A stretch of DNA of 61,645 nucleotides from Thermoproteota archaeon (GCA_030549835.1 JAUQQR010000003.1:1-61645); one strand, 5' to 3'. Shown: positions 19,614 to 28,148, counted from the first letter of the stretch. Program-made: numbers and translations. Notes: a model not told the origin generated them from the sequence alone.

Positions 19614-19716
19614 GCCGGGGTGGCCGAGCGGTTAAGGCGGCGGGCTGCAGAGGATAAGAAATAGCCCATCGCAGAAACCCGTTAAAACCCGGGTTCAAAT
19701 CCCGGCCCCGGCTCCA
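19614..19716 (+). tRNA. tRNA-Cys(GCA) with 26-nt intron, CCA encoded
   Basis: The acceptor stem GCCGGGG/CCCCGGC, T arm CCGGG-TTCAAAT-CCCGG and U73 (the cysteine discriminator) are followed by encoded CCA. The anticodon stem GCGGG (19640-19644) pairs with CCCGT (19678-19682), but the loop is interrupted. The exon CTGC (19645-19648) can pair with GCAG (19671-19674) to form the central helix of a bulge-helix-bulge. The bulges AGA and AAA place the cuts after 19650 and 19676. This gives an intron at the canonical 37/38 site and anticodon GCA at 19647-19649. The length and extra bases could suggest a long-arm Leu/Ser tRNA, but splicing restores a class I shape. Confidence 0.88.
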
Positions 19717-19756
19717 ATAAACCTTAATAAGCCTCCCAACATAACTATATTAGGAA

Positions 19757-19834
19757 GCCGCGGTAGTATAGCCAGGCCCAGTATGCGGGCCTTTCGAGCC
19801 CGTGACCCGGGTTCAAATCCCGGCCGCGGCACCA
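19757..19834 (+). tRNA. tRNA-Glu(TTC), CCA encoded
   Basis: The acceptor stem GCCGCGG pairs with CCGCGGC before ACCA. The anticodon stem CGGGC/GCCCG encloses loop CTTTCGA with anticodon TTC, and the T arm is CCGGG-TTCAAAT-CCCGG. No intron. It lies 40 bases after tRNA-Cys in the same direction and may share its transcript. The pair sits directly before an operon of differing base composition. Confidence 0.93.
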
Positions 19835-19940
19835 TAAGCACACTTCTACAACCAAGGATTACTATTTAGATGAGAGAATAATACAGGCTTCTCTATAATG
19901 GCATAAAGATTCTCCATAAAGCTTCAAAGGTTTGATTATA

Positions 19941-19951
19941 AGACTATATAA
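19941..19951 (+). promoter_or_regulatory. TATA box of the peptide transporter operon
   Basis: ACTATATAAGC matches an archaeal TATA box. It lies about 50 bases before the GTG start at 19999, and the ribosome site GAGGTGAGG follows at 19985-19993, six bases before the start. A functional core promoter ahead of an operon of foreign-looking composition suggests it is expressed here. Confidence 0.5.
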
Positions 19952-19998
19952 GCTTTCATGCTAGTATATTAAAGATGTAGTTTAGAGGTGAGGTTATA

Positions 19999-21597
19999 GT
20001 GAAGAGCTCAAGACTCACATATATAGCTTTAGTTCTAGTAGCCGTAGTAATCATAGGAATGGTAGGCTATTTTTATTTCTTAAGAGCTCCTGAAGCACCT
20101 CCTAAAGTAGAGACTCCTCTCGAAGAAACTCCCGTAACCTTTAAGGAGATAGATGTACTTAAGATCTCTCAGAGAGCTGATCTCTCTACAATAGATGTCC
20201 AAGTAGCTACTGATGCGCCAACGCTATCTGTTCTCGGGCACGTCTACGAGACTCTATTTAGAGTCAAGTTTGACGAGACTGGAACTCCTACTTTTGTTCC
20301 ACATCTAGTAGAGTCATATACGAAAATCAATGACACCCTTTGGGAGTTTAGGCTTAAGTCAGGAGTGAAGTTCCATGACGGGAAACCTCTCACGGCACAT
20401 GATGTAAAGGCTAGCTTTGAGAGAGGCCCTCAAGTAGGAAGTCTTCCGAGGATCCTACTAGGATTCATAGAGGAAGTTCAAGTAGTCGATAACCTAACTT
20501 TCAGATTAGTTTTAAAGTACCCCTTTGGCCCTATGATAGCTCACCTTTCTCACCCATCTACTGCTATTATTCCAGCTTGGGTTGCTGAGCGTTTCCCCAA
20601 TGCCCCTATAGATAGCACAGCTTACATCATAGGTACAGGGCCTTACAGATTCGTTGAGTATAAGAAAGGAGAGAGGACAGTTCTCGAAGTTTTCGCAGAT
20701 TACTGGGGCCGTAAGCCTACAGTGAAGAGAATCGAGTGGGTACCTATTCCAGACGATTCAACGAGAGTATCCTTCTTAGAAGCAGGTACAGTGGATATAG
20801 TAACTCATGTTCCACCTCAATTCGTTAATCTACTTAAAGATAAAGGCTTTCAGGTTGTTCAAATCCCAAGTGTTAGAGTGATATACATAGGAATCAACGT
20901 CGAGAGGATCCCCGATGCTAGAGTAAGGCAAGCTCTCAACCTAGCTGTAGACAAGGAAGCCATTGTGAAGCACATCTTAGAAGGTGCTGGAAGCGTAGCA
21001 TCTGCCCCTATTCATCCTTCAGTCTTTGGCTACTCAAAACAAACCCCATACCAGTATGACGCCGCTAAGGCTCGTGAAGCTATAAGAGCGGCTGGATGGG
21101 AAGGTAGAGAGCTAGTTTTCATCACTCCTCAGGGTAGATATCTGAAGGATAGAGAGATAGCTGAAGCTGTGAAAGCCTACCTTGAAGCTGTTGGTCTAAG
21201 AGTTAAAGTTGAGGTGATGGAGTGGGCTGCCTACATATCTAGAGTTACTACTCAGAAAGACTTTGACCTCTTCCTCTTAGGCTGGTCTACTGTGACTCTA
21301 GACGCTGACTACGGCTTATACTCTCTCTTCAGATCAGGGGCCCCGTTCAATAGAATGCAGTACAGCAACGCGGAAGTTGATAGACTCCTTGATGCTGCTA
21401 GGGCTGAAAGCGACCTAGCTAAGAGGGCTCAACTATATGCGGAAGCTCAAAGACTTATATGGCAAGACGCTCCTTGGATATTCCTACACTATGAAGACAT
21501 AATTGTAGCTTTTAAGCCTAAGCTTGTAGACATCGAGATTCAGCCAATTGAGAGATGGATCCTTACCTATGCTATGGTAAGAGAAGAGAGCAGATAA
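19999..21597 (+). CDS. Peptide/nickel-type ABC substrate-binding protein
   Basis: Solute receptor of the SBP_bac_5 (DppA/OppA/NikA) family. An N-terminal membrane segment (YIALVLVAVVIIGMVGYFYF) tethers it outside the cell. The mature domain contains VETLFRVKFDETGTPTFVPHL-like strands, FHDGKPLTAHDVKASFERG near residue 125, IGTGPYRFVEYKKGE and INVERIPDARVRQALNLAVDK, all family hallmarks. 532 residues, full length. GTG start with a good ribosome site. Its G+C and codon choice (more C-ending codons) differ from the flanking genes, suggesting transfer. The substrate may be peptide or oligosaccharide, since archaeal members often bind sugars. Confidence 0.88.
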   Translation: MKSSRLTYIALVLVAVVIIGMVGYFYFLRAPEAPPKVETPLEETPVTFKEIDVLKISQRADLSTIDVQVATDAPTLSVLGHVYETLFRVKFDETGTPTFVPHLVESYTKINDTLWEFRLKSGVKFHDGKPLTAHDVKASFERGPQVGSLPRILLGFIEEVQVVDNLTFRLVLKYPFGPMIAHLSHPSTAIIPAWVAERFPNAPIDSTAYIIGTGPYRFVEYKKGERTVLEVFADYWGRKPTVKRIEWVPIPDDSTRVSFLEAGTVDIVTHVPPQFVNLLKDKGFQVVQIPSVRVIYIGINVERIPDARVRQALNLAVDKEAIVKHILEGAGSVASAPIHPSVFGYSKQTPYQYDAAKAREAIRAAGWEGRELVFITPQGRYLKDREIAEAVKAYLEAVGLRVKVEVMEWAAYISRVTTQKDFDLFLLGWSTVTLDADYGLYSLFRSGAPFNRMQYSNAEVDRLLDAARAESDLAKRAQLYAEAQRLIWQDAPWIFLHYEDIIVAFKPKLVDIEIQPIERWILTYAMVREESR

Positions 21598-21617
21598 CTC
21601 TAGCATGGTAAATAGAA

Positions 21618-22553
21618 ATGTTTAGATATTTTCTTTATAGGCTTTTTCTCTATGTCCCAACTCTCTTGATCATGCTATTTGTAGTTTTCATTCTAGTAAA
21701 AGCTCTTCCAGGCGATCCCATAACGGTTATGTATGGAGAATTTGACCCTCCACCCGAAGTTAGAAAAGCGTTAGAAGAGAGGCTAGGGCTCGACAGACCT
21801 CTGCTGGTACAGTACATGCTCTACGTTATGAGGATACTCCAAGGAGATTGGGGTAAATCCGTGGGTACCGGCGAGGAGGTTCTACGGTTAGTGTTGAGGA
21901 GATTTCAAGCAACACTAGAGCTAGCTGTAGCTAGCGTAGCAATCGCTACTTTTATAGGACTCTCACTGGCTTTAATAAGCGCATGGAGACCTAACTCTCT
22001 AGCTGATAAGATAATCAGGATAGCTAGTGTGGCTAGCTACTCGATTCCGGTTTTCTGGTGGGGTCTTATGTTGATCCTCATCTTTGCAGTCTACCTACAA
22101 TTACTGCCTCCAGGAGAAAGAGGAGGACTTAAACATCTAATATTGCCTGCAGTCACGTTAGGTGTAGTCAGTTTCGGAATGATAGCTAGAGTGTCGAGAG
22201 CTTCAATGCTTGAAGTTATGACGCATGATTACGTGGTCGCAGCTAGAGCTAGAGGGCTAAACGAGGTCAAAGTCCTTTTAAGCTATGTAATGAGAAATGC
22301 TATTGTTCCTATTGTAACTATAATTGGACTTAGGTTTGGGGTCTTGATGAGTGGAGCAGTGATCACAGAAACTGTTTTTAAGTATCCAGGCATAGGTTCT
22401 ATGATCTATGACTCAATACTAGCTAGAGATTACCCTGTAGTTTTCGGGGGTATTTTATTCGTAGGTATAGTAGTGATGACGGTCAACTTGCTCGTAGACA
22501 TCTTGTACTATTTCGTGGATCCGAGGGTGAAGTTAGAGAAAACCAGAGTGTGA
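21618..22553 (+). CDS. dppB: Peptide-type ABC permease, DppB family
   Basis: Membrane channel subunit. The N-terminal YFLYRLFLYVPTLLIMLFVVF and ALPGDPITVMYG are typical of DppB/OppB, as is the C-terminal coupling region ARVSRASMLEVMTHDYVVAA followed by ARGL. The C-terminus TVNLLVDILYYFVDPRVKL is the standard family ending. About six hydrophobic segments in 311 residues. ATG start 20 bases after the binding protein. It shares that gene's richer G+C. Confidence 0.92.
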   Translation: MFRYFLYRLFLYVPTLLIMLFVVFILVKALPGDPITVMYGEFDPPPEVRKALEERLGLDRPLLVQYMLYVMRILQGDWGKSVGTGEEVLRLVLRRFQATLELAVASVAIATFIGLSLALISAWRPNSLADKIIRIASVASYSIPVFWWGLMLILIFAVYLQLLPPGERGGLKHLILPAVTLGVVSFGMIARVSRASMLEVMTHDYVVAARARGLNEVKVLLSYVMRNAIVPIVTIIGLRFGVLMSGAVITETVFKYPGIGSMIYDSILARDYPVVFGGILFVGIVVMTVNLLVDILYYFVDPRVKLEKTRV

Positions 22554-22559
22554 GGAACT

Positions 22560-23471
22560 GTGAAGTCTTGGACTTACCTTAAAGGGCTCGCTCGTATTGC
22601 TTACACTAATATGCGCTTTCTGAAAGCTCTCAGCGGAGATGTAACTACGCTGATAGCTCTTAGTATTGTGCTTGGAACTTTTTTCGCAGCCTTTATTACT
22701 ACAGTCCTCCTTTATACTGAAGTAGTTTCAGAAAGTTTATATGCGGGCATAAGCTTAGCTAACAGACTTCAGCCTCCAAGCCTCAAGCACCCGTTAGGCA
22801 CAGATCATCTAGGTAGAGACTTGCTAGTAAGGATAATATTTGGAGCTAGGATAGCAATCTTAGTGATCTTAACGTCTGTGACAATAGCTGTAGTTTTAGG
22901 GACAACTATAGGTCTGCTAGCTGGATACATAGGAGGCTATGTAGACCTGATAGTTTCGAGAATAGTTGATGCTCTCATGAGCTTTCCAGCAGTATTGCTA
23001 GCGTTAGCTATAGTCACAGTTCTAGGACCGGGTCTTGAGAGCGTGATCATAGCGATAGGGATAGCCGAAGCTCCAATTTTCGCCAGACTTTCAAGAGGTC
23101 TAGTAGCAGTAGAGAAAGAGAACTTATATGTAGAAGCTGCGAAAGCGATAGGAGCAAGTCATATCAGGATATTAGTAAAGCATATATTACCTAATATAGC
23201 GGGTCCTCTTCTAGTTCAAGCCACGTTCACATCGTCATCAGCCATTCTCTGGGAAGCCGCTTTAAGCTTCTTAGGTCTTGGCGTTCAACCTCCAACTCCA
23301 AGCTGGGGTTTGATGATGGCGGAAGCTAGGGCTTATATGAGAGTTGCTCCCCACGCTATAGTGTTCCCAGGTCTCGCTATATTCTTACTCGTCTTTAGCA
23401 TTAATACATTAGGAGAAAAGTTAAGAGATCTTCTCGACCCGAGATATAGAGCGTTAATGAGCAAAAGCTAA
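22560..23471 (+). CDS. dppC: Peptide-type ABC permease, DppC family
   Basis: Partner permease. HPLGTDHLGRDLLVRIIFGARI is the classic DppC signature, the coupling loop reads ARLSRGLVAVEKENLYVEAA followed by KAIGAS, and the protein ends LGEKLRDLLDPRYR. 303 residues, GTG start 6 bases after dppB. In complete systems one or two ATPase genes (DppD/DppF) follow, but here the operon ends. An ATPase must come from elsewhere in the genome or the system is incomplete. Confidence 0.92.
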   Translation: MKSWTYLKGLARIAYTNMRFLKALSGDVTTLIALSIVLGTFFAAFITTVLLYTEVVSESLYAGISLANRLQPPSLKHPLGTDHLGRDLLVRIIFGARIAILVILTSVTIAVVLGTTIGLLAGYIGGYVDLIVSRIVDALMSFPAVLLALAIVTVLGPGLESVIIAIGIAEAPIFARLSRGLVAVEKENLYVEAAKAIGASHIRILVKHILPNIAGPLLVQATFTSSSAILWEAALSFLGLGVQPPTPSWGLMMAEARAYMRVAPHAIVFPGLAIFLLVFSINTLGEKLRDLLDPRYRALMSKS

Positions 23472-23502
23472 GCTGTAAGGTTCAGTAACGAAACTTGAAG
23501 TT

Positions 23503-23634
23503 GTGAGAGGTTCACTACGGCTAACGGATGTAAGGTTCAAGGTAGAAGTTTATCTAGGTTATGACGGGTTTCCTTCCTCAAACTCAAATCTAGAATACAG
23601 TGTTTTCGTCCTCTCTAGTCAGTTTTGGATTTGA
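23503..23634 (+). CDS. Possible small ORF or gene fragment after dppC
   Basis: A 43-codon frame from GTG to TGA (VRGSLRLTDVRFKVEVYL near its start) lies 31 bases after dppC and shares the operon's base composition. It has no Walker A motif, so it is not the start of the missing ATPase. It could be the remnant of a fourth transferred gene or chance. The rest of the gap to 23713 shows nothing. Confidence 0.2.
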   Translation: MRGSLRLTDVRFKVEVYLGYDGFPSSNSNLEYSVFVLSSQFWI

Positions 23635-23713
23635 AATGTGATATTAAGCTCTCAAAGCTAATACTAGCTCTGTGTGGTAAAAATGTTATAATTAAATTTC
23701 ATATACTCTCTGT

Positions 23714-24166
23714 CTATGGCATGAGTATTTTTATTGTTAAAGATTTGATTATAGTTACTATTATTATGGCTCCTAATCCTAGTGCTGCTACTCTTAATGC
23801 TGACTTTAATATGTTTTCTCCACTTATCTTAGCCATGTAAGCTCCTAGTATTAACAGTATTAATATTGACATAATGTTAGTTAAAGTATATGCCATACCT
23901 ACACTTATTATATTATAGTATGCTAATAGGTACATTGCTGCTAGCATTGTAGGAAATATTATTACTCCTATTGAGCTCATTAATGCAACATAAACTGGAA
24001 CTATTACCGTGACCTTCCCATATATTGATGATTTTAAGCTTTTACCTATAGCTCTCTCAATCTCCTTAAATTCTCTTATTCTCTCAGCTCTTTCACTTAA
24101 AAACGTCCCAACAAAACCAGACATAAAGCCGAAAGCTAAGCCTCCCCCAATTATAGCTAAGCTCAT
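23714..24166 (-). CDS. VIT1/CCC1-like metal transporter, start unclear
   Basis: Four or five hydrophobic helices and the segment GFVGTFLSERAERIREFKEI resemble VIT1/CCC1 iron/manganese transporters, whose second half has a similar SERAE-type motif. From ATG 24166 the protein is only 150 residues and starts inside the domain. The same frame is open to 24340 and reads on smoothly (PDAIFIARRLF, SAIGVNIGTYREDLDPLVM), yet holds no ATG, GTG or TTG. A GTG at 24346 with ribosome-site-like context reads VIWF then TAG, and skipping one base there enters the long frame. So the gene either has a non-standard start, a +1 shift, or an indel. It lies just after the zinc ribbon gene. Confidence 0.55.
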   Translation of the reverse strand: MSLAIIGGGLAFGFMSGFVGTFLSERAERIREFKEIERAIGKSLKSSIYGKVTVIVPVYVALMSSIGVIIFPTMLAAMYLLAYYNIISVGMAYTLTNIMSILILLILGAYMAKISGENILKSALRVAALGLGAIIIVTIIKSLTIKILMP

Positions 24167-24350
24167 AACAAGCGGGTCTAAGTCTTCCCTATATGTTCCA
24201 ATATTAACTCCTATAGCTGATATAATGCTATCTATAGAGTTCGTGAGGAAGAGCCTCCTAGCAATAAAAATAGCATCTGGACTAGCTTTTAAAACATCAC
24301 GTATAAAGTTAAGAGGGCGTCTAGAAAAACTAAAACCAGATCACCTCTAG

Positions 24351-24581
24351 TTATAAATTCTCTATAACTAGAAGCCTCTTACTACCCATGCTAAACACTA
24401 TTATTAAACTCTCACCATTAACATTAACAGAGAGCTTCTCATCAAGCAACCTATAACTACAAGCAGGACACCTATAATATCTAAAGAGCTGCTTAATACC
24501 ACTATTACTCTTAACAGTTTCACTTATATAATCCATATCAACTTTACATCTAGGGCATAGTACTCTAACTCTACTACTCAT
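24351..24581 (-). CDS. Small zinc ribbon protein
   Basis: A 76-residue protein with two CxxC pairs (CPRC near residue 9 and CPAC near residue 38) that should hold one zinc ion. It is followed by a strand-rich tail (SVNVNGESLIIVFS). The order ribbon-then-strands is seen in small archaeal nucleic-acid or partner-binding proteins, but I recognise no specific family. Its stop lies at the ribosome site for the transporter gene, so the two are probably one operon. Confidence 0.6.
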   Translation of the reverse strand: MSSRVRVLCPRCKVDMDYISETVKSNSGIKQLFRYYRCPACSYRLLDEKLSVNVNGESLIIVFSMGSKRLLVIENL

Positions 24582-24787
24582 ACTACAATCACCAAACTAG
24601 CAACTATGCCAACAGTCTTCAAACTCTAAGTCCGATGTAAATATATTACACTAGAGCTAAAAACTCATAATGAAATAAGAGGATACTCTCTTTCTATTCC
24701 CTTTAAAGAGTATAATTATTCTCTAAATATTACTATTTTAGAGTTTAAATATTTAACTCTATCATGGGCTTGCTCGAGGGTCGCTAT

Positions 24788-24867
24788 GAACGCTCCCAGA
24801 AGATGATGCAATCCTAAGACCAATCCAGGGGATAAGAAATGAGGTAAATATATCGGAGCTGAACCCT
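24788..24867 (+). repeat. Relic repeat, family B copy 2 (probable tnpB 3' end)
   Basis: Lies in the 352-base gap between the zinc ribbon and RHH genes. It aligns with 11214-11297 (shared RATGAGGYAA and TATATCRGAGCTGAACCC). In this copy a clean frame from 24790 to a TGA near 24873 reads PEDDAILRPIQGIRNEVNIS then ELNPVL, like a TnpB C-terminus. No zinc-finger part or catalytic domain precedes it. The rest of the gap (24600-24770) is AT-rich without a gene and holds the promoter side of the zinc ribbon gene. Confidence 0.5.
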
Positions 24868-24933
24868 GTTTTATGATAGCTTTATGTGGAGTTAAAAAAG
24901 AGATAGGCTAGACTGTTATGAGTACCTATAAGT

Positions 24934-25158
24934 TTATGCTTCTACTTCTTCTCCTCCAGGTAGTTTGAATGGTGCTTCTGCCTCTATTTTTGCTGGTAGT
25001 ATTTCATATTTGAATGCTGATCCCCATAACTCTCTTTTTAGTAGCTCTCTTATCGCTATTCTTATTACTTCACTTCTACTAGAGTATCTTCCGGCTTTTA
25101 CTAGCTCATCTATTCCTTTAACATACATTTCTGGCATCTTCACCGTTATGAGTCTCAA
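24934..25158 (-). CDS. Ribbon-helix-helix (CopG-type) regulator
   Basis: A 74-residue DNA-binding protein. The N-terminal strand ITVKMPEMYVKGID is followed by helices DELVKAGRYSSRSEVIRIAI and RELLKRELW, a standard RHH fold that binds DNA as a dimer. The C-terminal 25 residues are acidic and may mediate assembly or partner binding. It could be an antitoxin, but no toxin gene adjoins it. It is more likely a stand-alone archaeal regulator, perhaps self-controlling. Confidence 0.8.
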   Translation of the reverse strand: MRLITVKMPEMYVKGIDELVKAGRYSSRSEVIRIAIRELLKRELWGSAFKYEILPAKIEAEAPFKLPGGEEVEA

Positions 25159-25350
25159 ATCTCCCCCCGCTTATTTTATCTAATATGATGATCTATTTAG
25201 GCGATAATCTCCGTATCTCTACCTCTAACTATCATTGAACCCGTGATTACTTTGTTATTATTCTTAATATTGAATTTTCCACTTGATTTAAACCCTTAGA
25301 GTTAAAGAGTTAATAGTGTTAGTATACTCGTAGTACTTTATGGTGGTGGT

Positions 25351-26280
25351 TTGAGGGTTAAAGTCATTACTGGTAGTAGGCTTCACGGAGGCTTCTACTA
25401 TATTGGTAGGAGCTGGGGAGTTTACTATGGTGGCCTAGGCTTCTACTCTGAGCTCCCTAAGCTTGTCTTAGAGGCTTGGGAGTGTAGTGATACTAGGATT
25501 TATAACCTAGATGATTTCTCTAGCGTTATTACGGGTGTGTTAGATAAGTTAGGCTTAAGTAATGTATGCTTAATGGCTAAAGAATCTATACCAATACATG
25601 TAGGTTTAGGTAGTACTACTCAAACCCTCCTAGCGGTAGGCGTTGCTATAGGGAAACTTAAGGGGATAAACTATAATATTATAGAGTTAGCTAAACTACT
25701 AGGCCGAGGCAGAGTGAGTGGTGTAGGAACACTCCTATTCAAGTATGGAGGATTTATATTAGACTCAGGAAATCCTGACATTGGGGGACCTAGGACCCTA
25801 CTAAGGCTAAGAGTACCTGGTGAGTGGAGATTCGTAATACTAATCCCAGAGGCTAAAAGAGGCTTGAGTGAAGATGAAGAGTCAAATATACTAAGAGAGC
25901 CTATAGAGCCGAGCTCTTATATTAAACAACTTATGAGTAGAGGGGCTCTAAGACTAGCCTCAGCTATAGCTAGAAGAGATTTACAAGAAGCTTTAGAAGG
26001 ACTAAGAGAAGTTCAAACTGGAACAGGCCTCTATTTCTCGACTATCCAAGGGGGAGTATATAGGAGTGACCTAGAGGATCTCGTATCTGAGGCTAGTAAG
26101 GCTGGATTAGTCTTAGCTCAGTCAAGCTGGGGGCCAACACTATATACTATAACGAGTAAAGAGTCAGCTAGGGCTGACGCTAATATGCTATTATTGCTAA
26201 TGAGGGAGCTAGGTATTAGGGGTAATGTATTATTAGCTAAGCCTAGGAATATGGGTGCACGCGTAGCTTTGGGTGGTTAA
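25351..26280 (+). CDS. Beta-RFAP synthase-like GHMP family protein
   Basis: Related to beta-ribofuranosylaminobenzene 5'-phosphate synthase, the first committed enzyme of tetrahydromethanopterin synthesis. The N-terminus GSRLHGGFYYIGRSWGVYYGG and the glycine-rich phosphate loop PIHVGLGSTTQTLLAVG (about residue 90) mark a GHMP-kinase fold. GGFILDSG and SSWGPTLYTI match the archaeal COG1907 group. 309 residues, TTG start. Whether this organism makes a methanopterin-like cofactor cannot be judged here, since no partner genes are adjacent; the family also occurs in non-methanogens. Confidence 0.75.
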   Translation: MRVKVITGSRLHGGFYYIGRSWGVYYGGLGFYSELPKLVLEAWECSDTRIYNLDDFSSVITGVLDKLGLSNVCLMAKESIPIHVGLGSTTQTLLAVGVAIGKLKGINYNIIELAKLLGRGRVSGVGTLLFKYGGFILDSGNPDIGGPRTLLRLRVPGEWRFVILIPEAKRGLSEDEESNILREPIEPSSYIKQLMSRGALRLASAIARRDLQEALEGLREVQTGTGLYFSTIQGGVYRSDLEDLVSEASKAGLVLAQSSWGPTLYTITSKESARADANMLLLLMRELGIRGNVLLAKPRNMGARVALGG

Positions 26281-26283
26281 TAT

Positions 26284-26478
26284 TTAAGCTCTAATTCCTT
26301 GTATTTGCTTTTCAACTTCATCTATCATCTTAGCCACAATATAGACTATCTCTGGGCTTGCCTTAATCTCTATAAGCCTATCATAGATCTTCCTAAGTTT
26401 ATCAATATCTCTAGCTCTATATGCTTTTCTAGCCTCATCATATAGCATTATATCTTCTCCACTAACCTTCATGCACAT
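26284..26478 (-). CDS. Small helical protein, unknown
   Basis: Not recognised. From ATG 26478 the 64 residues are almost wholly helical and charged (EARKAYRARDIDKLRKIYDR), resembling a single helical-repeat pair. ATG 26472 (MKVSGEDIML) is an equally good start. It lies convergent with the GHMP gene and divergent from lysS. Codon use resembles its neighbours, so it is probably real. Confidence 0.5.
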   Translation of the reverse strand: MCMKVSGEDIMLYDEARKAYRARDIDKLRKIYDRLIEIKASPEIVYIVAKMIDEVEKQIQGIRA

Positions 26479-26597
26479 CTTTTATCTCCTTTGATTCTAG
26501 GGTTCCTGAAGGTTATAAGTATTAGTTTTAACCTCTATCAACAATCAGATATACCCTTATTAGGGTTAAGGATCTCTCTAATGTCTAGGTGTAGTGC

Positions 26598-28148
26598 TTG
26601 AGTTTTAGTATTGAAGCCAAGATTAAAGAGTTGATTAGGTTAGGGTTAGATCCTTACCATGTAGCCTATAAATATGTAGTTACTAGTAGAGCCGAAGATA
26701 TAAAGGCTAAGTATTCAGATCTACCCCCAGGCTCAGAGACAGAGGACTATGTGAGTATTGCCGGCAGAGTTTGGCATATAAGGAGGCATGGTGGTATAAT
26801 CTTCATAGACTTATACGATGAGACTGGCAGGATCCAGCTTGTAGCTAGGAGAGATATAGTGAGTGGTAATAGTAAGCTAGAGTCTATAGTCAGACTATTA
26901 GATAAGGGTGATATAATTGGTGTTAAGGGTAAGATAATAAAGACTAAGACTGGAGAAGTCTCAGTACTAGTCAACGATATAGATATACTATCTATAGCCT
27001 GGAGACCTATACCATTCCACGAGTTTGGAGTTAAGGATCCAGAACAGAGGTATAGGGAGAGGTATATAGACATAATGCTTAACTCTAAGATTAGGAGAGC
27101 AATAGTAAGTCTCTATAGAGTAGAGATGGAGATGAGAAGGATACTTGACGAGAAGGGATTCATAGAAGTACATACGCCAAAACTACAGCCTATCTATGGA
27201 GGAGCTCTAGCCAAACCATTTGTAACAAGGATTAATACCCTAGATATGATGGTATACCTTAGTATAGCTCCCGAAACATACCTAAAGAGACTCGTAGTAG
27301 CAGGACTATTCAAGGTATACGAGATAGCAGTATGCTTTAGAAATGAAGATATAGATACTACACATTACCCAGAGTTCATACAACTAGAAGCTTACCAGGC
27401 ATTTGCAGACTGGAATGATATGATGAATCTAACTGAAGAGCTTATAGCTGAATCTGTTAAGAGAGTCTATGGGGACTATAAGCTAGAAGTAGAGCGTGGA
27501 GGAGAAAATATAGTTATAGACTTTAGTAGGCCATGGAAGAGGATAAGTCTTGAGGAATCAATAGAAGGAGTTCTAAACACGAGTATTAGGGGGAAGAGTA
27601 GAGAAGAGCTTAGAGAGATAGCATCAAGTTTAGGAGTTGAAGTTAGAGATGTGAGGAGAGGCAAGATACTAGAGAAGCTATTTGAGAAACTAGTTGTTCC
27701 AAAAACTACAAACCCAACATTCGTCGTACTCTTCCCAAGAGATATAAGCCCACTAGCTAGACCATATAGAGAAAACCCAGACTATGCTGAGAGATTCGAG
27801 CTATACATTAATGGCCTAGAAATAGCCAATGGCTACACAGAGCTTAACAACCCAATACTACAATACTACTTCTTCAAAGAAGAAGAAGAACTCAGGAAAC
27901 TAGCTGGAGGTGAAGCTGAAATACACCCAATGGATAAAGACTATATAAGAGCCCTAGAATATGGTTTACCACCTACGGGAGGCGTAGGTATAGGGCTCTA
28001 CAGACTCCTCATGGTCCTGAACAGTCTACCATCAATAAAAGATATAATACCATTCACGATAACAGCACCAGAAGACGTGAAGCTCGTATCAGAAGAGCTA
28101 CAACACCTATTAGAATACTATCTAAAACTCGGAAGTAATAAGAGCTAG
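26598..28148 (+). CDS. lysS: Lysyl-tRNA synthetase, class II
   Basis: Charges tRNA-Lys. An OB-fold anticodon-binding domain (residues about 45-150, with SIAGRVWHIRRHGGIIFIDL) precedes the class II core. That core has motif 1 at GFIEVHTPKLQPIYGGALA, motif 2 at VYEIAVCFRNEDIDTTHYPE followed by FIQLEAY, and motif 3 at GLPPTGGVGIGLYRLLM. 516 residues. TTG start at 26598. A class II LysS is the rarer choice in archaea, where many use class I, though it is usual in several crenarchaea. Stands alone. Confidence 0.95.
   Translation: MSFSIEAKIKELIRLGLDPYHVAYKYVVTSRAEDIKAKYSDLPPGSETEDYVSIAGRVWHIRRHGGIIFIDLYDETGRIQLVARRDIVSGNSKLESIVRLLDKGDIIGVKGKIIKTKTGEVSVLVNDIDILSIAWRPIPFHEFGVKDPEQRYRERYIDIMLNSKIRRAIVSLYRVEMEMRRILDEKGFIEVHTPKLQPIYGGALAKPFVTRINTLDMMVYLSIAPETYLKRLVVAGLFKVYEIAVCFRNEDIDTTHYPEFIQLEAYQAFADWNDMMNLTEELIAESVKRVYGDYKLEVERGGENIVIDFSRPWKRISLEESIEGVLNTSIRGKSREELREIASSLGVEVRDVRRGKILEKLFEKLVVPKTTNPTFVVLFPRDISPLARPYRENPDYAERFELYINGLEIANGYTELNNPILQYYFFKEEEELRKLAGGEAEIHPMDKDYIRALEYGLPPTGGVGIGLYRLLMVLNSLPSIKDIIPFTITAPEDVKLVSEELQHLLEYYLKLGSNKS

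Noticed and set aside
19614-19716. Reading the intron-bearing tRNA as a long-arm Leu or Ser tRNA
   Set aside because: The extra bases lie in the anticodon loop with a bulge-helix-bulge, the variable loop is short, and U73 with GCA fits cysteine.
24009-24350. 113-residue plus-strand frame
   Set aside because: Antisense to the VIT1/CCC1-like frame and without family features; it arises from the same AT-rich codons.
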